64,000 bases of DNA from Ophiodon elongatus (GCA_016806645.1 JACSYO010002128.1:3907434-3971433); one strand, 5' to 3'. Positions 13,895 to 26,257 are shown, numbered from the stretch's first letter. Made by a program: numbers and translations. The notes: generated by a model not told the origin, from the sequence alone.

Positions 13895-14341
13895 ACATTG
13901 TGAAAGCAAATATGCTTTCTTGTCAAGAGTTAGGTGAAAATATTGATTCCACTCTCATGGTTGTCCATCCATGACACAACAGCCAGGAGACTGTTAGCTT
14001 AGCTTATCATGAAGGCTGGGGGAAACAGCTAGCCTGGCTTTGGCAGAAGGCAACGGCTAAGAAATCGTCCTGCACGTCACCCCTGTGAAATCACAAATTG
14101 TTGTTTTTAACTCACTTTTTTCACGTATTAAACAAACGAGAATATCATTAGTGAGCTTTAGCATTCACTCGCCTCTAGCTAGCCTGGCTATGTGTGAAGG
14201 TAGAGGCAAGCTGTTTCCTTCGTGTTAAGCGAACAGGCTGCTAGTTACAAATTTACATTGAAAAAACAGATGTGAGAATGATATCAATCTTCTCATCAAA
14301 CTTTTGGGAAGAAAGCTAATAAGCCAATTTCCCAAAATGTA
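13895..14341. mobile_element. Fold-back (inverted) MITE-like element
   Basis: The left arm (about 13895-14045) reads, in order, ACATTGTGAAAG, TATGCTTTCTTG, AAGAGTTAGGTGA, TATTGATTCCACTCTCATG, TTAGCTTAGCTTATCATGA and GGGGGAAACAGCTAGCCTGG. The right arm (about 14170-14341) carries the same blocks on the minus strand, read backwards from ACATTTTGGGAAA through TTTGATGAGAAGATTGATA to AACAGCTTGCC and CCAGGCTAGCTAG. The middle is unique to this copy here. There is no open reading frame. The layout is that of a fold-back or long-TIR non-autonomous DNA transposon, and the block order matches a repeat I know to be abundant in percomorph fish. Confidence 0.7.
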
Positions 14342-15467
14342 AAATGATTCCTTCCATTGATAATGTATGGTCGGCTATTACTGTTGCAGGAATGCTCTGA
14401 AACTAACCTTAACTGATAGCTGCTCAGTAATTATAAAAATAAGACTCGTAAGCTATAGTTCATATTACTTATAAACATAATATATGTATAATAGAGACTT
14501 TTGTCCTGATAGGCTTAAATTCAAGGGTATCTAGAGGGAAATGTATAGTGGTGCCGCAGATATTTACAGAGGTAGAAATATGACATCTAATACAGCCAAG
14601 AATTGCATTAGTCTTGTAGAAGAGTGCAATTCTATTGTACACTAGTTAGATATACCAAGCAGAGGATATTGTTCAAATTTATGTCCCTTTTTGTGAGAAT
14701 TCTACTGATATGAAATGAAGGAAGGAAAACTGTGCTGTTTAGGAGCTCATTCTCACTGTAACCGAGAGATGCAGTCAAGTTCCTTTTGGAATTACAATAG
14801 GCATATGCTTTCCATAAAGCAAGCCTCAATATATCTGTCCATCAAAAGGTTCACTGACAGCATGAGGAGATATGTTGCTCGCCTTTGATTCTAATGCTAA
14901 GAGCATAATTTATGTAAGATGTTTGAATGGCTTTTTGAGTAAGAATAGATAAAAGGAAGTTTCATGATTGAAGAGCCAAAAAAGTGCCTGCAAAGCACTG
15001 TTTTTAAACTCCTGGGGCTGCAAGAGGGTTGATGAACAGGGCGGGTGCAAATGGTGATTAGCTCAAGCCATTTATTGCAATAACAAAACAGTGTGCCAAT
15101 CACGGCCATCCCTTGAGTTTTCCTCTCTTTTCTGCAAATATGAAAGACCTTGTCCCGACAGTGACTTCAAAGGTGGCAGCGGCAGGCCCCATACCAGGCC
15201 ATGGCGTCTCCCTGAGCCCTTCCCCTCCACACATCAAACCCCAGCTGACAAAAGCAACTCTAGGTGGCATAATGAGACGCATCACCCCTTTCAACTATGT
15301 GTGAAGTGTGACATTCTCTGTCTTCTTGTGTCTTGTGTTGACACTGCGGCCTGTGTGTGAGGAGTTCACCGGACAGTCCAGACAGCCCTCGCTCCTTGGA
15401 CACTAGCCACTGAGGGCAGCATCAAAGCCCTGCGAGTTCCTTAGGTCAACAGTCATGGCCGTGTACA

Positions 15468-15470
<3 letters not shown>

Positions 15471-15505
<35 letters not shown>
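15471..15505. repeat. (AC)n microsatellite
   Basis: About 17 AC units. Confidence 0.96.
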
Positions 15506-15506
<1 letters not shown>

Positions 15507-16189
15507 CTGACTCCAAGGGTGAGAAGAGCAGTTTTGGTGCAGCCCTCCCTCTTGTAGTTTCCTCAAGATTGTTTTATTGTTTGCCCAGAGGAAGGACTGT
15601 AGACCAAAACATCAACTGATAACTCAATTTTCAGGAATCTTTCTTGGGAGGCGGTGCCGGTCAACTGTAAAGCCGTTTTAAGAACCTATGTTTCACGCAC
15701 ATGTGCACCCTATCAGATTGGAGATACTGGAAGGCATGCTCCTACCTTGTGACTGCCTCTCTGGTATTTTTGCGTTGATGAAGGCCATTATCAGTGGATT
15801 AACAGAAACTAAGATGGTGGGGGCTCACAGTGTTGAACATACTGCCCTAATTCTCCCTCGCCTGTATCTCATGTATTACCCTTGTCTACTGACCAGCAGA
15901 TAAGATCCCTTGGAGAGATGGAAGCTATGCAACCACGCGCTGCACCTCTCATATGACCATGATGCCAGAGCCAAAAGTTAAAGGCAAGTTCAGTAAGCTG
16001 CGCAAAGCTGATCCATGCTCAAATCCACAGACAGCTTTTCACAAAAATAGTAGAAACCTGGGCTCAGAATCCTCTGGAGGCACATAAAGTAGCATTCAAC
16101 ATGTCACAACACAGCCAAAAAACAAACAAAGACTGGTTTCTGCTCCCTGGACACACACACACACACAACAGCTGCATTCATATTCACCC

Positions 16190-16530
16190 CTTCATCCTGA
16201 TTCATGGCATAATACAATTGGACAGGTGGATTGATAATCTAATATGGCTGAGTTGTTTTTATCCTATTCCTCTCACTTTTCAAATAGTTTACTTGGAGCC
16301 CGAGGGTGTGAGCCATTCTGTTTTCTATGGCCGCCGAATTACCTCAGAGCGCGCAGTGCCTAGCTCGCTGCCAGTGAGGGAGGCGAGTATTGTTTTCATG
16401 ACAGAGATCAATGGGTGGGTGAATGTGCTTTAATTCTGCAGGAGCTCCTCTCCCAGGCTAATAAATGCAAGCCTCCCTGCTGACTGGGTTGTCGTGCTGA
16501 GCCCAGCGGGGGTCAGTCTTTTTGTGTTCC
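16190..16530. promoter_or_regulatory. Candidate non-coding regulatory block
   Basis: The sequence is of balanced composition without obvious repeat. It has homeodomain/Meis-like cores (GACAGGTGGATTGATAATC near 16222-16240) and a GC-rich segment with GCCGCCGAATTAC and GAGCGCGCAGTGC (16331-16360). It lies about 16 kb upstream of fzd10. Calling it an enhancer is inference from composition only. Alignment to other fish and tetrapods would decide. Confidence 0.22.
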
Positions 16531-17454
16531 TGTGCCCAAATTATGGAACCATCAATACGGTCCCTGGAACCAGTCAATAGAAGCCCGCTTTGTGGCCGAG
16601 GGGAGACCAACTTCAAGGCTGATCAAAAAAAAAAAAAAAAGGAAAGGAAAGGAAAAAAATAAGCTCTGACACATTTACCAAATAAGATCAGATCAGAACG
16701 CACAAATATATTATACATTAAAAAAATTCAGAATCCCTTGTATTACTTGTGCAACAGATATTGGGTGTGTCTCGTCAAAGGGATGTATCCAGGCAAACCT
16801 GTTTGTTTTACTTTGTTAATTTGCAGCAGGAGGCAGTGGTTCATGGAGTCAGTGCACTATAATTGTAGTTTGAACATGAAGCCACTTTAGAATCACTCAA
16901 GTTGTGTTCTGAAAGTTTCTGAGGGGATAAAGTATGCCATTGTTGTAGATATTATCAAAAAGATACACTTGAATAAATGTTAACTTTCAAAATTCTCTTA
17001 ATTTTGTATGCAGAATTATTTAAGACCATATTCGAACATGGGTTGGCTTTTGAGGATTCCTGAAAAAACATTTTTTAACAAAATACTACATTTCTGCCTG
17101 AGCCAGGGGTTGTGACACACTTTCTTTTGACAACGCATATGAAAACTGTTGTCATGCATGAGTGTGTATACATACTGCCTCACTGCTGCTTGTAGCATCA
17201 AGTGAATTATTAAGTATCCAGCTTCAAAAAGCTTGTAAAACTCTGTCCTCCTCAAAACCTCAAACTTTTTTCTTCCCCTCTCCCCTTTTCTCTCCCTCTT
17301 TTATTTTTGTTGGCTTCTCAAACATCAAGTTGTCTCCGGATTTTCAAACGGGCTGAAAAATAAGAGTTTCCCCAGCTTGCAAGCGCATTCAAAGGGCGCG
17401 TTCTTCAGATGTGCCACCTTGCAGCGTGGTGGTGGCTGTGCAGGAACAGGATCA

Positions 17455-17680
17455 TTCAGATATGCTAATGGATCAGCGGGGTAGCTCCAAGCGCGGCTTA
17501 CCCCGCTTTAAAAGACAGCTGCCTTCTCCCTTTCTTTTCATGCCCTACTCTCAGACTGCCTCTCTCTTTCCCACTCTACATTGATAGCAGGTTGAAATTT
17601 AATAACCATTAAATTTCTACTAATTAGACAGATAGAGCAATTAGCCGGGTGCATGTAAATCCAGGTTGTGAAATATGTTG
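17455..17680. promoter_or_regulatory. Candidate enhancer-like block with homeobox/octamer motifs
   Basis: It contains ATATGCTAAT (POU-like), several TAAT cores (AATAACC, ATTAAA, CTAATTAGAC) and an ATGTAAAT octamer-like site at 17653-17660. These sit within about 200 bases of otherwise non-repetitive sequence. A distal enhancer of fzd10 is a plausible role, but this is inference. No conservation could be tested. Confidence 0.25.
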
Positions 17681-19539
17681 GACAAAGAGAGTTCAGAGGA
17701 TGAGTTTGGGCAGTCGTTGAACGCAGCTGAGGTTAGAGTCGGCACAGTGTAATGATATCATACTCAATGCAGAGAGCTGCAGATAATAGAGGCAGTGCCC
17801 ACTGGCCCTCCCCTTGGTAAAGTGGCCCTCTGTGTCAGCGCCTGTGTTTGAGCCGTTGGCTCTGCCGCCGAAGCCCCAGTCCCACACTCTCCTGGGCTAT
17901 CTATTCTCTCCAGCCAGAGTCATGCTGCGCAGGAATCCTGGGTGATTGGGTTTCTTTCAGGGGCCTTATAGTCAGTCATAAATCGGAGGGGATCCTGCCC
18001 GGCCCCTCGCTCTCGCCCCTAACCCTGGCTCCAGCTGGCAGGGGACGATTGTTGGAGAGCCGAGGTCATTGCAGGGTCGCTCTCTGTGGCGCTTCTTAAC
18101 TCCCCTTGCCTATTTTTTTCTACCCCTCCTCTTCACTACCCCCCCCCTCCCCACTTTTTTTCTCTGTCTCCCGGCTGAGGTTGCTAGGGCTTGGTATTTG
18201 CTTTTTAAGACCATGTTGTAATTACAGAGGAGCTCTACTCCCCTTGCCGCCTCTGGCTCCCTCTCCTCTTTTTTATCACTGCTGATTGGTGGAAGAAGCT
18301 ATACTGGGGCCATCTCACCCCCCACAACAGGCTTTTGTGCTGCCTCTTCCCTGGACACACACAGAACTGATTCATTCACATCTCCTAACCTTTACAGAAG
18401 TAGAAAAAGACCAGGGTGGCCTCCTCACACCAATCGGACAGCAACCGGAGGAGTTGAGGTGGGAGTCACCTACAGAGAGGAAAGGGGTGCAGGATTCCCA
18501 CCATTTATGAGGAAAAAATGGTCCCTCTAAAACCAACTGTAGAAAAACAGGTATTATCAGTACTGTAGGTGTAGTCTAATCTTAGTGACTTAGTGAAACT
18601 GCTGTGTCTCACAATCTGAGTGGACTATTGTAATTGCAAAACAAACAAAAAAGTATTCACTTGGTCAACACAACAGGTTGCCACAGGCTCAGGCCACGTT
18701 TCTTTCCTGTAAAGACATATGGCCGCTTGGTGTTTTGGTAGGAAGTCTGTGTTTGCTGTTTTAGCAGCACTACACCACAGAGAACATCAGACACGGCTCT
18801 GAAATGTATTTTCCATTGTATTGCACCCCTCTGCCAACATCTGGGACCGTAAACCAAGATCAAAATGTGACAGTGAAAACAATATCACAATGACAATAAA
18901 CAATCATGCCATTGGACAATAAATGGAGGAGAAGTCGCCTTAAACCACATTTGGCCAGGTCCTCACAAAGAGGCGAGCAGTCACTAAACTATCTCTAGTA
19001 CTGGCTTTTTTGTATGTTTTGAATTTAATCTAATTTGTAAAATAACGAAAACAGCTCTAGGTGCGAACTCAAACGGATAAGAACTAAAGTAATTTACTGC
19101 AGCTGCAGCTCAAACAGTCCGAGGCCTATAAGTCAGAAGTATAAAGTGCTGCAGCCTATCATAAATATACCATACGTATAGGCATTAAAACACAGTCTGG
19201 AACTAAATGATTAAATCCGCGTCACAAATCCTTTAAAGTGAGCGAAGCATTTGATGCTATGCAGAGGCTTGTCTCTCCTCTAACACACTTCAAAACAAAT
19301 GGAACCAAAATATCACAAAAATGCGTACAGTGTATAGCTATAGAAGCATGGCTTGTCTTTCATGTGTATGGAAAAGTGCCACAAACTAGGCATTGTTCCT
19401 ATGAAATAGGATACAGGCTTGGAAGAGCCATTGTTCTATTTCAGTTTGCTTGAATCTCCTCTGTTGCATGCTGGCTCGCTGCTTCACCGTTCTGACTTCT
19501 GACAAACAGCATCTGCACCAGGGACGCCACTTCCTCCCA

Positions 19540-19740
19540 CGAGGCAGATGGGAACAAACCCAGTATAATCACTTCAAATAAACAGGATGGCATTAATTGT
19601 TTGCCCCATCAATTGAAGTATGTCCCTCGGTATTCAATGAGAATGTGATTAATCGGTTTAATGGTTTGACTTATTGGATGCCAATCAGGAGAGATAAAAT
19701 GTTTGGCGAGGAAAAAATCACCTGGTTGAAGCCTATATTA
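19540..19740. promoter_or_regulatory. Candidate enhancer-like block, dense homeodomain/CCAAT/GATA cores
   Basis: Within 200 bases there is GCATTAATTG, CATCAATTGAAG, GTGATTAATCGG, CCAATCA (19681-19687) and AGATAAAA. No repeat family is recognised and there is no open frame. The motif density resembles conserved non-coding elements near developmental genes. That resemblance is the only evidence. Confidence 0.25.
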
Positions 19741-20581
19741 CTCTGCAGAGGCCAGACTTATTCATAACTATAGACGGCTATACCATTTCTACTGTAGCAC
19801 AACGTAATGGCGATAGAATAATGACATCATCAGAATAGTTCACTATAAGCCTCGCTGTCACTTTGCAATTCTGTCTGCTGAGAATCTACTGAGAAAATGA
19901 AGACTCGATTTACAGCACTGAGGAAGTGCTTTCAACCATTACGCAACCAAAACAGGAAGAGGAGAGCACTTTTATTATCCGCGGTATCTATCATTAGCTT
20001 TTCCCATACCGAAGAGTATCAATGTAAGTTATTGCAGTTACTATTCCTAGTAGGGGAAATGGCACGTTATTGGCAGAGGTGCCGCTCACTGCGTTTACTC
20101 TAAGCAGCATTGGGAGTGAATTACAAAATAACATATTTGAATATTTTTCTTGCTGTTCCTTTGATGGTCTGAATAGGTCGCTAAATTTGTCGCTATTGGT
20201 AGGCTCTGAGGAAAATGGAAAGCAATCTGGTTGTCTTTGCTACAGCATTACTAACAATAATACCACTTGGAAACGCTGTCTTGTTGTCTGCCACTTAAAA
20301 CGTGACCCGCTTGACGAAATAGGCAAGTCCATGAGTCCGAGTCGAGGGGCCGCAGCTACTTGAGACATGTCTGTAATAACAATTGTGTACAGCAGAGATA
20401 ACAGCTAAACAGTTGGAAACTTTACAGGTTTCCTTCCAAATATAGCATACATTTTCACAACAATTTCTGGAAAATGAATGCAGTCCACTACCATTATGAG
20501 AATATTAGGACTTGGCTTCACTAAGAAAAACAGTTCATGACACTAATTCTCCATTTGGGCGCCATTAAACCACTGCAGAAG

Positions 20582-20608
20582 AAAACTGGAAAACTGGAAA
20601 ACTGGAAA
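20582..20608 (+). repeat. Short tandem repeat (9-mer)
   Basis: Three successive GAAAACTGGAAAACTGG-type units in a small unique region. It probably arose by slippage. Confidence 0.8.
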
Positions 20609-21650
20609 TACAACAATTACAGGCTAGCCCGACTTCAGCTCTCAATACTCTGTTTGAACATGTATGCAAAGTAAAACGATACAATAGAATGCATGCAAGG
20701 ATGCCAACAGGCAATGTTATCTTCAAACCTCTGAGCTAAAACAACAATATCAAACATTAACATCTGACAATGGACTATATTGCACTCAGGAATGACAGAT
20801 ATCGCTTACACATATCAGATGTCAACACTGAGCCAAATGTCAACAGATGTAAACAAACACCTCCAGACTGCAGAGCAAACAATTATTAGAGAGGGAGCAA
20901 ACAGAAGGAGTCTTTGCTGAACTGAGGACTTCCTCCCAGTGTTCTCGGGTCTGTCTGCTTTGACATTGTCACAGTGGCGCAGGTTAGCAGCCTGGCCGTG
21001 GTCAGATCACAAGGGCTGTGACGGCTGAATTACAGGCCTTCACCAAAAGATGCTAATAGAAACGTTCTGAGCCTGAAACACCAGTGTCTCTGCCAAAAAA
21101 CCAGGAGGTGAGAGGGAGGGAGAAACAGACACTGGAACGTAGAGAGGCTACCGTTGTTAGTCCAGACAGAGAGGGTCATGGTGGTGCATACCTTATTCTT
21201 TAAAGATAGGGGACAAGGGTTTCACAAGGTAGAGGTGTTGGGTGTTGGAAGAGGTGGGGGGCACCAACAAGGTTGTGTCTGCTCTCAGAAGACAGGAGGC
21301 CAGTCTAGCCGGTGTCCTTTTTCACTCGTGCTGACCTGTTTGAACTACAGTGGGCCGCTGTCACCCTGTTTAGACAGCTAACACTCTGCTCATTCTGAAC
21401 CTAGACTTTCAACAGCACTTGACACTCAAGACGACACTTAAGACACGCATAAGTTGTGTTTACCCTCCTTTTGGTCTTCTTCAAGGGTGAATGAAAGCAC
21501 AGATATTCTCAACATCTGTAGTGAGGCTTAAACACAATAATGCTTTGATGAAAAAGGTTGCTGTCCTTGTGAGGTTCACACTGATCTCATCCTTAATGTA
21601 GTAACACCTGGTAGATGATATCAGGAAGGATTTAGAAGTTAGATGGGGTA

Positions 21651-21699
21651 CATGTTGTAACTTCTATCTGCTGTTTCAGATTATAGAAGTTACAACATG
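21651..21699. repeat. Perfect hairpin, 17-bp arms
   Basis: CATGTTGTAACTTCTAT (21651-21667) is followed, after 15 bases, by its exact reverse complement ATAGAAGTTACAACATG (21683-21699). Pairing stops immediately outside the arms. It may be a remnant of terminal inverted repeats or a stem-loop. It is too short for a typical miRNA precursor. Confidence 0.85.
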
Positions 21700-21799
21700 C
21701 ACAGAGACAAATACATTCCAATTGTGAAATAATGTCCATTACAGTGCAACATGAGCAGCAATTAGAGGATATCGACATTATAGGTGTGTCAAGTTATAT

Positions 21800-22010
21800 A
21801 TGTCAGTGGGTAGAGCAGGTTGTCATTTAGCCACAAGGTTGGCGGTCCTCGGTTTGTACTGGCCACACTCAAAGTGTCCTCGAGCCAGATATTGAACCCC
21901 AAGTTGCTTCACAGCAGCCCCCTGCTCCTTAAATGCTTAGGATGAGTCCAATTTTATTGGTTCAGTAGGTTTCAAACAAATTAGTGTGTATGAAGTGTTG
22001 CATGAAGCAT
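21800..22010 (+). mobile_element. tRNA-derived SINE
   Basis: A box-A-like stretch (GTGGGTAGAGCAGG) is followed about 35 bases later by a box-B-like stretch (AAGGTTGGCGGTCCTCGG). Then comes a body with AAGTGTCCTCGAGCCAGATA and TGAACCCCAAGTTGCTTC, the block order of a common fish tRNA-derived SINE. Box B has lost the canonical TTCGA core, so this copy is probably inactive. It is not a functional tRNA gene because no cloverleaf can be formed. Confidence 0.75.
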
Positions 22011-22044
22011 ACCAACTCCTTTACAGGCACACTCTACACACACT

Positions 22045-22045
<1 letters not shown>

Positions 22046-22127
<82 letters not shown>
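22046..22127. repeat. (CA)n microsatellite
   Basis: About 41 uninterrupted CA units, the second longest array in the window. A small CA cluster precedes it. Confidence 0.97.
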
Positions 22128-22130
<3 letters not shown>

Positions 22131-22201
22131 ACCGTTAGCTGATGCAAAGATTACCAAATAGCTAATGCTTGTATTAATTAATGCTTATATTAGTAATAAT
22201 C

Positions 22202-22224
22202 AATAAATAAATAAATAAATAAAT
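22202..22224. repeat. (AAAT)n microsatellite
   Basis: Five to six AATA/AAAT units directly in front of a dispersed repeat copy. Confidence 0.93.
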
Positions 22225-22352
22225 ATTTTTGGGAAATAAGCTTATGTTCTTGAAGAGATTTGATGAGAGGACACCACTTTTATGTCTGTGTTTTGAATAT
22301 ATGGCTGCAGCTAAGCAGAGGCCAGCTTAGCATAAAGACTAAAAACAGGTAT
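22225..22352 (+). repeat. Partial copy of fold-back repeat
   Basis: It shows TTTTTGGGAAATAAGCTTAT, TTTGATGAGAGGACACCACT, TTATGTCTGTG, AGGCCAGCTTAGCATAAAGA and AAAAACAGG in the same order as one arm of the element at 13.9 kb. Only the first half is present. Confidence 0.65.
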
Positions 22353-23454
22353 CCATCTTAAGTTATTTTCCATGTATTTATAGCTTTAAAACAGACAGAG
22401 TATGGATTTTTTTTAAGCTAAAACATTAGAGCAAATATTCCAGTCAGATTTGTGCAAAACATTTTGTGCAAAAAGTGAACATACTTTTAGTTAAAAAACA
22501 TAAACTCTTTTTGACTGGGTTACCATGATTGTTAGTAAAACTTTGTTTTAAATAAAAAAATAATTACCTTAAAAAGCAGACAAAGGACTGCTCTAAGCTT
22601 TCGTCCATGAATGCGTTTACTAACAAGCTTAAGAGCTCAAACCTGGCCTGAGTCTGTCACACCCAATCTGCTCCAGTCTCTTGTACATTGAAACAACAGC
22701 CATCTTTGAACATTCAGCGTGTTTAAGTCACAGGCTTCTTATCGGAGACTCCACCAATAAAACTGCTTTCAAATCCCTCCACTAAAGCCTCCACATCAAC
22801 ATCCTTTCCCGTGACAAGAGGCAGCAGTGGCCTCATCTGCGTGCACTATGAAACAGAAAGAGAAATGGGTGTGTTTGCACCTGTGTGTGATAGATAGAGA
22901 TGCATGCGTATTGTTTCATGTGTCGTGTAATAATAGTCAAAACAGCCCTTCCCCAAAGATACCGTCCCTCGTACTTTGGCAATAAAAGTAAAGCGTATCA
23001 AAACAGGACGAGTTTTGACTGACTGTCGTAGTGGCTTCTCCTTATGACAGTGTTGGAGTGTCGTAGGTTCCCCGATCGATCACTCAGGAGGCACTGATAT
23101 GAAATGGAAATCACTTGATATTAGGTTTGATATCAATGTTTGGGACAGCTCTTGAATACCAGACGTGTAGAAGTCAAACAGCCATTGCATTTGCTCAGAG
23201 TGTAAGGGAAGAAAAAGCGCACATACACTTTCCATAACAGGGTTACCTACAGCTGTCTATTTGACATGGGCTGAAATGTGTAAAAACAAGATATTTGTAT
23301 TGCTATACCATTTATTTTGTTTCTGAGGCAATTTACTACATTCCACACTGTAGATATAAAGTTCACTTGATACATTTATTTCAAGATTACGGCTCAACTT
23401 TTGGAAAGTGTTACACTGTTTCTTTATGTAAATTACCCCACAATAGTATGACAT
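22353..23454. other. Gene-free stretch, nothing recognised
   Basis: AT-rich sequence without recognisable exon or repeat. Short frames have no family signature. Confidence 0.5.
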
Positions 23455-24101
23455 TTAAAGGTGCTATGCGTAAGATCTAGCGGAGTTGTAGCAACACAAA
23501 TGAAGCTAGAGCAAACCTCAGCGCCAGGCGTCTGATCCCGTGGGACTCTCCCCCGGATCAGCAAACTTTCTGCTGCTGCAATTACACAGGTTAGATCTAG
23601 TGCTGCCGTTGGGGTTTGTGCTGGCTGAATGAGAGTTGCTACAGCTAACCGCAAAATGAAGACCCGTCTTACGGAGTGACCTCCGCCGGGTGAGGTGGTC
23701 TTCTGGTGATGGCGGGGACAAAATGAAAATACGAATCATTTCTGCTACTTTGGATTTTATCCAATAAACAAACTTTCTAAACATACATGGACCATGGATG
23801 TACAGTATTATTGACAAGCTCCAGAGGCAGCTCTACTTCTTTGTCCTCTCATGTTGGACTGAGGACAGACTAAATGCTACAGTGACTCACTATCGCCTCT
23901 CGATACAGGTCGTATTACAAGACAGGATGGACTGGGGCAAGCTGCTGAGCATGCTTATTTCAGTAGATATGTCTGCAACACAATACGCAGACGTTTTTGA
24001 CGGAAAGTCAACACTGTAACCTCTTCCCATTTAGGTGATAATGTTAGTTCTCCTTTTGAACGTTTTAAATTCAAATTCTGGTCACATCTTACACATTGGA
24101 C
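23455..24101. mobile_element. MITE-like element with ~25-bp terminal inverted repeats
   Basis: The left end TTTAAAGGTGCTATGCGTAAG (from 23454) matches the reverse complement of the right end, TGTAAAGGTCCAATGTGTAAG (read from 24108 back to 24088). The interior of about 600 bases has only short frames and no transposase motif. The terminal sequence resembles a repeat end seen often in percomorph genomes. I could not identify a clear target-site duplication. Confidence 0.6.
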
Positions 24102-26257
24102 CTTTACACTTGAGGTTGCACCATTGCGGGGTAATTCTTTCCTCAAAAATGGACCACAAGCTTGATCATGCAGCAAAGTCTATGATCTGGGAGGGAGAAT
24201 GACAGGTTATTTAGTGCTGTTTTGATATTTGAGCCCAAGGAATGCCTACAGATACAGTGATCCCACTGTCTGAAGAGGAAGCTTCATAGATGAGGTAAGA
24301 CTGCTTACAGCTATGAAACAATATCTGAAACAGATTAAAAGACATTTTCCTCAGCTTGATTCATGTTCCTTTCAGTTCGCCCAGGTGTTACACCTTACAA
24401 CAGAAAAGGGAAGAGAGCATAAAAGGTGTGCAAATGCACTCTTGCATGAGATGCATAAAACAAAGAAGAGTTCATATTGTGTCAGTTGTTGAAGCCTCCG
24501 GTGTCGATTGACAGACATTTTGGATTTCTCATCAGCTTTCCGACAACTTTTGCTACATTGTTCTACTGTAGATAAAGACTGATGTGCAAGACTGTGTAAA
24601 GATCCAACCTGAGGAGAATTACATCAGAAAGAGAGAAACACTCTTGGTCTGCGGTGTCTGCAGACACTGATTGTTCCAGCTTGTCTTCATACCGTCTCAG
24701 GTTTCACTGCGAGGCTTGTCAATCTTTTCCAGGACTTCAAACGCAGCACTGAATCCCTCACCTGCACCTTCACTCATGCATTCACACCTTGCCGACAACC
24801 TGTAAATTACCCATAATTACCTAGATTTGAGCTCAACATAACAAAGACATTTTCTTTGCTGTTGTGTTATTATTACCACATTCGAGCTAGCTCTCTCTAA
24901 TTAAAGCTGACATTTTTTTTCAATGTGCAGTTATCTGCTGTGCAGCACTAAGAAAACTTCATCTGTGCCTGATTCTTTGTTGTAGTGCGGAACATAAAAG
25001 CTAATAAAAAATAAAAACGTCCAGAGAAATTTCTGTGAAAGACACTCTTCAAAGGTTTTTGCAAATCTAAATAAACTTCTGAGAGATAGGCTTCACATGT
25101 GGTTCCTTAAAAAAGAGATCATTGCACCGGATGACAAGACAATGACAAAAACTTGGCTCTACACGCCTGCTTCTATCCACAGAATCACAGCTAATAACAG
25201 CACAAGACAATGCCGCTCCCTTGCTCGCTCTTCATGCCACTCTCATGCTTGCCATTAGATGTTCTCATTATTCTTCCCTGCGTCTTAATGCAAAGTGAAA
25301 ACACATTTGGACGGCAATGAAAAGTTACCCAATCACTTAGATGTCGAGTGCTGTGTGAAATCCGTTTATCCCTGATCATTATGACAGTGTTTTTCTGTCT
25401 GTATCGATACTCATTTCCTTTCTCCCTGCAGCAGCCTCAGAGTCTCCAATGCTGGCGCTGAGCATAGCACAGCCAGCACAGTCCCACGGAGTGCAAGCAA
25501 AGGAGGAAATCAATAGAGAAAATATTGCTGCAGGCTCACACATTTTTATCTTGCTTTGAACGAGTCAGCTTTAATTTTGCTTTGATCTCAATTTGCTGCT
25601 TTTGGGATAGCTTGGCTGCACATTGAACCAGGAGGAATAAGCTTCCACCCGGGCTTTCTTACAAAAGACCCTTTCAAAAGAGGCCTTTATTTTGCCTATA
25701 TGTGTCAGTGTCCATTACTGGTTTACAAGGAATAAAGATACAAGGAATCAAAACAACTAATACTACAGGACTCGGACACACTGGTGCACGTCTCATGCAG
25801 ACAGTTCGCCAACTGCACTTTATCTATTCTAGTCAGGGAGGATTTACGGCCAAGCAGAGCAAATGTTGGACAATGTTAGCGAGGGGCCACAATAAAGAGA
25901 TCCTTAGTGCTGCTGTCAGAAACGGCTCAGTGTTGTTGTGGGGTAACAGGTTGACATGATGCGCAGCTGGCGTTGTTCTCACTGCTCTGCCACACCACTC
26001 TTCTCCCCCCCACATCATTAGAGCTGACACACCAAAGGGATGGCGATATTATAGCATCACCTAAGGTCTGCTAAAGATGTCTGCCCTTCCCTCATCCTTT
26101 TCCAAACCAGTGCATTCTTAGGAACGGAGTTGTTTGGGAATTTGTTTCTCTTTTATAAAGCAGAGACAAAAGGGAAGGATAAATGACCGGGCAGAGAAAA
26201 GACCAGCGCCTTGCTGGGGAGAAGGGGAAGGGTCTAATCTAATTTGGTCAGATGAGG

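Larger units (their letters stand above)
14342..21799. other. Gene-free stretch with candidate regulatory blocks
   Basis: No exon is supported. It contains a CA array at 15471, a poly(A) run near 16626-16641 and a short C/T-rich zone near 18105-18170. A tandem of ACTGGAAA-like units lies near 20582-20608. Three blocks look less repetitive and denser in homeodomain-like motifs than their surroundings and are listed separately. Confidence 0.5.

Noticed and set aside
21800..21875. tRNA gene
   Set aside because: A and B boxes are recognisable, but the cloverleaf arms do not pair and the body continues as a SINE.
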